In this document: positions 12,259-14,941 of the stretch, in pieces
Position numbering within the stretch: position 1 is the stretch's first letter
How the letters are laid out: every line of letters begins with the position of its first letter
DNA from: Mobilicoccus sp032100225
GTDB lineage: Bacteria > Actinomycetota > Actinomycetes > Actinomycetales > Dermatophilaceae
Assembly (NCBI GenBank): GCA_032100225.1
Contig: DAMDJY010000085.1
Coordinates: 1-14,941 of the forward strand
Reading direction: 5' to 3'
DNA length: 14,941 nt
Made by a program: the position numbers and the translations under genes
Notes under the pieces: model-generated
Seen by the model: the letters and a program-made list of their open reading frames with translations, nothing else
Database searches by the model: none
What the model was told of the DNA's origin: nothing

Positions 12259-13017
12259 TCAGTGCGTGAGGATCTTGCCGAGGAAGTCCTTGGCGCGGTC
12301 GCTCTGCGGGTTGGTGAAGAACTCTTCGGGGGTGGCCTGCTCGACGATCTGGCCGTCGGCCATGAAGACGACGCGGTCGGCGGCTCGGCGGGCGAAGCCC
12401 ATCTCGTGGGTGACGACGACCATCGTCATGCCGGACTTGGCGAGTTCGGTCATGACGTCGAGGACCTCGTTGATCATCTCGGGGTCCAGCGCCGAGGTCG
12501 GCTCGTCGAAGAGCATGACCTTGGGGTCCATCGCGAGGGATCGGGCGATGGCGACGCGCTGCTGCTGACCACCGGAGAGCTGGGCCGGGTACTTGTCGGC
12601 CTGGTGGCCGACGCCGACGCGGTCGAGGAGTTCGCGGGCGCGCTTGTCGGCGTCCGACTTCGACATCCCGCGGACCTTGATCGGGCCGAGGGTGACGTTC
12701 TCGAGGATCGTCTTGTGCGCGAAGAGGTTGAACGACTGGAACACCATGCCGACGTCGGCGCGCAGTTTGGCGAGCGACTTGCCCTCCTGCGGGAGCGGCT
12801 GGCCGTCGATGGTGATGGACCCCGTCTCGTACGTCTCGAGGCGGTTGATCGTGCGGCACAGCGTCGACTTGCCCGACCCGGAGGGGCCGATGAGCACGAC
12901 GACCTCGCCCTCATGGATCGTGAGGTCGATGTCCTGGAGCACGTGAAGGGCACCGAAGTGCTTGTTCACCTTGTCGAGGACCACGAGGGGCCTGCGGCCG
13001 GTGGCGGGACTGGTCAT
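12259..13017 (-). CDS. gluA: Glutamate/polar amino acid ABC transporter ATPase (GluA-like)
   Basis: A 252-residue ATPase of the polar amino acid uptake family. Walker A GPSGSGKST is at 44-52, followed by the family-typical C-R-T-I-N-R-L-E. The Q-loop is VFQSFNLF (Q94), the signature LSGGQQQR is at 147-154, Walker B is VMLFDEPTSALDPE (167-180) and the switch histidine is H204 (VTHEMGFAR, a hallmark of the His/Gln/Glu group). It energises import by GluB, GluC and GluD. I choose ATG 13017 over the in-frame GTG 13044 because TACGCT ends 6 bases before that ATG and conserved sequence starts after it. It is the first gene of the operon, divergent from the VOC pseudogene. Confidence 0.9.
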   Translation of the reverse strand: MTSPATGRRPLVVLDKVNKHFGALHVLQDIDLTIHEGEVVVLIGPSGSGKSTLCRTINRLETYETGSITIDGQPLPQEGKSLAKLRADVGMVFQSFNLFAHKTILENVTLGPIKVRGMSKSDADKRARELLDRVGVGHQADKYPAQLSGGQQQRVAIARSLAMDPKVMLFDEPTSALDPEMINEVLDVMTELAKSGMTMVVVTHEMGFARRAADRVVFMADGQIVEQATPEEFFTNPQSDRAKDFLGKILTH

Positions 13018-13029
13018 GCGGGGAGCGTA
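13018..13029 (-). promoter_or_regulatory. Leaderless-type -10 box (TACGCT) of the glu operon
   Basis: On the minus strand TACGCT (13029 to 13024) is followed by CCCCGC and the ATG at 13017. No Shine-Dalgarno site is present. The hexamer and the 6-base spacing are identical to those before the toxin gene at 1015. No clear -35 box is visible. Confidence 0.5.
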
Positions 13030-13105
13030 CCGGCGTGGGGACACGCGGAGTGTTACGACACCAGAACGATTGACGGGCGCTTCATCGGCTCACCAGACCC
13101 GGATC

Positions 13106-13562
13106 ATGGCAGATCGGGCAACACCGGTGCGGGACATACACGTCACCTTCGACTGCGCTGATCCGGGGCGCAGACAGCGTTCTGGTGTCAGGTGATGGGA
13201 TATCGGATCGAGCCTCCGCCCGCCGACTTCGCCACCTGGGACGAAGCCCTCGACGCGTGGGGTGTGCCGGAGGACCGCCGCAACGACCGCTCGGCCGCCT
13301 CCCCGCCGGAGGGTGCACCTGGGCCGAGGCTGTTCTTTCAGAAGGTGCCGGAGGGTAAGTCCGCGAAGAACCGGGTCACCTCGACGTCCGCGCTGCGCCG
13401 GGGCTGCAGGGCGACGCGCGGATGCAGGCGTTGCAGGCCGAGGCCGACCAGCTGGCGGCCCACGGTGCACGGATCGTTCGCCGAGTCGAACCCGACGGAC
13501 GCCTCGAGGCCGGGTTCATCTGGATGGAAGATCCCGAAGGCAACGAGTTCTGTCTGGACTGA
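13106..13562 (+). pseudogene. VOC/glyoxalase-like gene with two frameshifts
   Basis: Three frames join into one typical VOC protein of about 152 residues. From ATG 13106 the first part ends in IHVTFDCADPG. After the GGGG run at about 13164-13168 the frame shifts to AQTAFWCQVMGYRIEPPPADF and LFFQKVPEGKSAKNR. At about 13376 it shifts again to HLDVRAAPG and ends with GFIWMEDPEGNEFCLD at TGA 13560-13562. These are the classical family elements: F-D-C-x-D-P, F-W...G-Y, the P-E-G-K-x-x-K-N-R-x-H-L-D block and D-P-E-G-N-E-F-C. Each break is cured by adding one base, for example a fifth G at the first site. Function in this group is unknown, often resistance- or lyase-like. Two independent errors suggest decay, but homopolymer sequencing error is possible for the first. 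Confidence 0.85.
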
Positions 13563-13668
13563 CCGGTATCGCGACCGGTGAAGTTCAGGGCCCGCCAGGG
13601 GCCGATATCGCGACGCCTATGAAGTGAGCACTCGTGACCTTTCGTCTCCTCGTCGCGAGACTGGACCA

Positions 13669-14187
13669 ATGACTTCCAGCGAGGTGTGGACGGCGCAGGA
13701 TGCCGACGAGTACGACGAACGCTACGCCGACCGGTACACCCCCGAGGTCCTCGGCCCGAGCCTCGACCGGCTCGGGGCGCTCGCGGGCGGGGGTCCCGTC
13801 CTGGAGCTGGCGATCGGTACCGGTCGCATCGGAGTGGGCCTACACGAGCGCGGTCTCGATGTCGTTGCCTACGCCCACGTCGACGATCCGGCCTCACTGC
13901 GGGTGCTCGAGAAGGCGGGGCTGCGGCGTGAGCTGTACGCGAAGCAGTCGCTGTGGAACGCGGTGGAGGGCTGGGTCGACGAAGTGGGATACGGCTTGCT
14001 CGCCGACGAGTGGCGGGCCGAGCAGCGGGTGCTGCGCACACAACGTCTCGTGCTGCGGCCGTGGCGGGAGCACGACGTCGACTTCCCGCTCGACCTCTAC
14101 GGCCGGGAGGACGCTGCCGGGACTACTGCATTGCCGCCCGGCGCTGCATCCCACTTCGGGATTCATGGGGGTATTGTCGGTGCATGA
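13669..14187 (+). pseudogene. Chimeric open frame: methyltransferase start, GNAT end, GNAT start
   Basis: A continuous 172-residue frame from ATG 13669 made of unrelated pieces. Residues 1 to about 63 are the start of a SAM methyltransferase, including motif I (VLELAIGTGRIGVGL). Residues about 65-120 are the end of a GNAT (AYAHVDDPASLRVLEKAGLRREL, then WVDEVGYGLLADEW), without the acetyl-CoA loop. Residues about 124-150 are the beginning of another GNAT (VLRTQRLVLRPWREHDVDFPLDLY). The last 20 residues resemble nothing known and run through the promoter of the following antitoxin gene. Neither a complete methyltransferase nor a complete acetyltransferase is present, so an enzyme is unlikely. 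It looks like in-frame deletion scars between neighbouring genes. A GTG at 13624 would add 15 residues without family character. Confidence 0.75.
14172..14183 (+). promoter_or_regulatory. Leaderless-type -10 box (TATTGT) of the second TA module
   Basis: TATTGT (14172-14177) is followed by CGGTGC and the ATG at 14184. It fits TANNNT with the 6-base spacing seen before three other genes. It lies inside the end of the chimeric frame. Confidence 0.5.
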
Positions 14188-14417
14188 CCACCCAGATCGC
14201 AGTGCGCCTGCCCGATGACGTCGTGGCCTTCCTCGACGCGAGCGTCGCCGCGGGCCTGGCGCCGAGCCGCGCAGCCCTGGTGTCGCTCGCGGTCGAGCGG
14301 GAGATGCGCCGGCAGGCGGCCCTGGCGGATGCGCGAACGCTCACTGCGAAGGGCGCGGATGACGACCTCGACGACCTCGTGCAGTGGTCGGTCGGCTCAC
14401 TCGACCTCGAGGACTGA
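14184..14417 (+). CDS. Ribbon-helix-helix antitoxin of a MazEF-type module
   Basis: A 77-residue protein. Residues 1-45 form an RHH unit: strand TTQIAVRLPDDVVAFLD, then a turn and helix B SRAALVSLAVEREMRRQ. The acidic tail (DDDLDDLVQWSVGSLDLED) is the likely toxin-binding part, as in the mycobacterial MazE proteins with RHH folds. It should neutralise the toxin encoded 3 bases downstream and repress the module. The start at ATG 14184 overlaps the end of the chimeric frame by four bases and has a -10 box at the leaderless spacing. Confidence 0.85.
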   Translation: MTTQIAVRLPDDVVAFLDASVAAGLAPSRAALVSLAVEREMRRQAALADARTLTAKGADDDLDDLVQWSVGSLDLED

Positions 14418-14420
14418 ACC

Positions 14421-14738
14421 GTGCGGGAGATCTGCCTGGCGCGTCTCGACAAGACCCGACCCGTGCTGGTGTTGACCCGTGATGCAGCCCAGGGCGCGAT
14501 GACCAAGGTGACGGTCGCGCCCATCACCTCGACCGTCAAGGGATTGTCGAGCGAGGTACCGCTCGGGTCACGCAACGGCCTCGACCACGAGTGCGCAGCG
14601 GCCATCGACAACACCGTGACCATCCCAGCCGCCCTCCTCGGCCGCACGATCGGGTTCCTGCATCCCGATCAGGAATGCGCACTCGCCGAGGCCGTCATTC
14701 GCGCCTTCGATCTCGACATCCCGATCCTCACCGACTGA
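14421..14738 (+). CDS. MazF/PemK-type endoribonuclease toxin
   Basis: A 105-residue toxin with the MazF pattern: MREICLARLDKTRPVLVLTRD (first strand and the RPVLVLTRD motif with the catalytic-region arginine), VTVAPITSTVKGLSSEVPLG, the CAAAIDNTVTIP strand-loop (D-N-x-x-T-I-P) and the closing LGRTIGFLHPDQECALAEAVIRAF helix. The short first loop is like the mycobacterial MazF6/MazF9 forms. Such toxins cut RNA at short sequence motifs; the motif here cannot be read from sequence. The start is GTG 14421, with GAGGA (14409-14413) upstream inside the antitoxin gene. All expected elements are present, so the toxin should be active. Confidence 0.9.
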   Translation: MREICLARLDKTRPVLVLTRDAAQGAMTKVTVAPITSTVKGLSSEVPLGSRNGLDHECAAAIDNTVTIPAALLGRTIGFLHPDQECALAEAVIRAFDLDIPILTD

Positions 14739-14777
14739 CGAGATCCGTGAGACGCAGAGAAAACTCTCATCAAGGGT

Positions 14778-14841
14778 CTCGCGGCAACAAGGGTCCCGGT
14801 CCAGACCCCCCAGCCCGGCTGACGCGCGCTCTTGCCGCGAG
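14778..14841. terminator. Possible stem-loop after the MazF gene
   Basis: CTCGCGGCAA (14778-14787) and TTGCCGCGAG (14832-14841) are perfect inverted copies enclosing 44 GC-rich bases. It lies between the toxin gene and a likely convergent gene end. There is no T tract, and the loop is long, so termination is only a suggestion. The rest of 14739-14876 shows nothing else that I can identify. Confidence 0.35.
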
Positions 14842-14876
14842 TCGAACGCTGGGGCCGGCGGAGCCGCGTGGCCCGG

Positions 14877-14941
14877 TCACGCGGGCAGGAGTAGCGCTAC
14901 CACGACGATCGCGGCGATGCCGCTCCCCTTCCCCCGGTGCT
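14877..14941 (-). CDS. C-terminal end of a membrane protein (partial)
   Basis: On the minus strand the frame from 14939 to the TGA at 14877-14879 reads HRGKGSGIAAIVVVALLLPA. It is a basic stretch followed by a hydrophobic run that would close a membrane protein. Only 20 residues are visible, so neither the family nor even coding is certain; position convergent to the MazF gene makes it plausible. Confidence 0.35.
   Translation of the reverse strand, partial: HRGKGSGIAAIVVVALLLPA

Noticed and set aside
13057..13189. Perfect 12-bp inverted repeat GACACCAGAACG (13057-13068) and CGTTCTGGTGTC (13178-13189) near the glu promoter
   Set aside because: The right arm encodes conserved residues (A-F-W-C) of the VOC gene, so its sequence is explained by coding; one such match at this distance in 15 kb of GC-biased DNA is not surprising.
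13192..13581. VOC gene read as a separate protein starting at 13192
   Set aside because: The conserved N-terminal strand IHVTFDCADPG lies upstream in another frame, so 13192 is inside the damaged gene.
13567..13614. Direct repeat TATCGCGAC at 13567-13575 and 13606-13614, and short inverted repeats up to 13658
   Set aside because: Nine-base repeats in this composition occur by chance, and they are not tied to a gene start or a recombination junction.
1..14941. CRISPR array, tRNA, rRNA, integrase, transposase or phage genes
   Set aside because: I looked for repeat-spacer periodicity, cloverleaf-like ends and typical mobile-element proteins on both strands and found none.

Overview
This is a GC-rich window with the gene density, codon usage and leaderless-type promoters typical of an actinobacterium. 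The Micrococcales or Intrasporangiaceae/Dermatophilaceae neighbourhood is a guess from protein style only. It is mostly accessory-type chromosome: small metabolic and modifying enzymes, two toxin-antitoxin (TA) modules, two ABC systems and an unusual number of broken genes.

Layout. 1-187 is the 3' end of a zinc-type alcohol dehydrogenase/quinone oxidoreductase. 201-881 (-) is a GNAT acetyltransferase interrupted by one in-frame TGA. 1015-1594 (+) is a BrnT-like toxin with a ribbon-helix-helix (RHH) antitoxin behind a compact promoter/operator. 1677-2767 (+) holds an intact GNAT and a pyridoxamine-phosphate-oxidase-like flavoprotein, followed by a decayed copy of a GNAT tail. 2816-3447 (-) is the C-terminal half of an MFS exporter with a frameshift. 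3601-4565 (+) carries a small acidic protein and an endonuclease/exonuclease/phosphatase (EEP) family hydrolase. 4626-4739 is a 20-bp inverted-repeat element. 4878-7589 (+) is a translationally coupled YtrA-type GntR, ABC ATPase and two membrane proteins, with a palindromic operator over the promoter. It ends in a hairpin shared with the convergent operon 7738-9520 (-): SDR oxidoreductase, small conserved protein, methyltransferase. 9656-13017 (-) is a complete gluABCD-like glutamate/polar amino acid uptake operon with a rho-independent terminator. 13106-13562 (+) is a VOC/glyoxalase-like gene with two frameshifts. 13669-14187 (+) is an open reading frame assembled from a methyltransferase N-terminus, a GNAT C-terminus and another GNAT N-terminus. 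14184-14738 (+) is an RHH antitoxin with a MazF/PemK toxin. 14877-14941 (-) may be the end of a membrane protein.

How it works together. The glu operon should import glutamate or a related amino acid. The GntR-ABC operon looks like a self-repressed, ligand- or stress-inducible export system of the Ytr/Bcr type. The two TA modules each border damaged genes (GNAT with TGA; the chimeric open reading frame). Several genes appear to be read from leaderless transcripts: a TANNNT-like -10 box ends exactly 6 nt before the ATG.

The most unusual items are the three-part chimeric open reading frame cut off by a TA module, the 20-bp inverted repeat element, the operator of the first TA module, the decayed GNAT tail, and the clustering of disrupted genes. 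Single-base disruptions could be sequencing or assembly errors; raw-read inspection would decide. I saw no CRISPR array, tRNA, rRNA, transposase or phage gene, and no convincing new multi-gene system.
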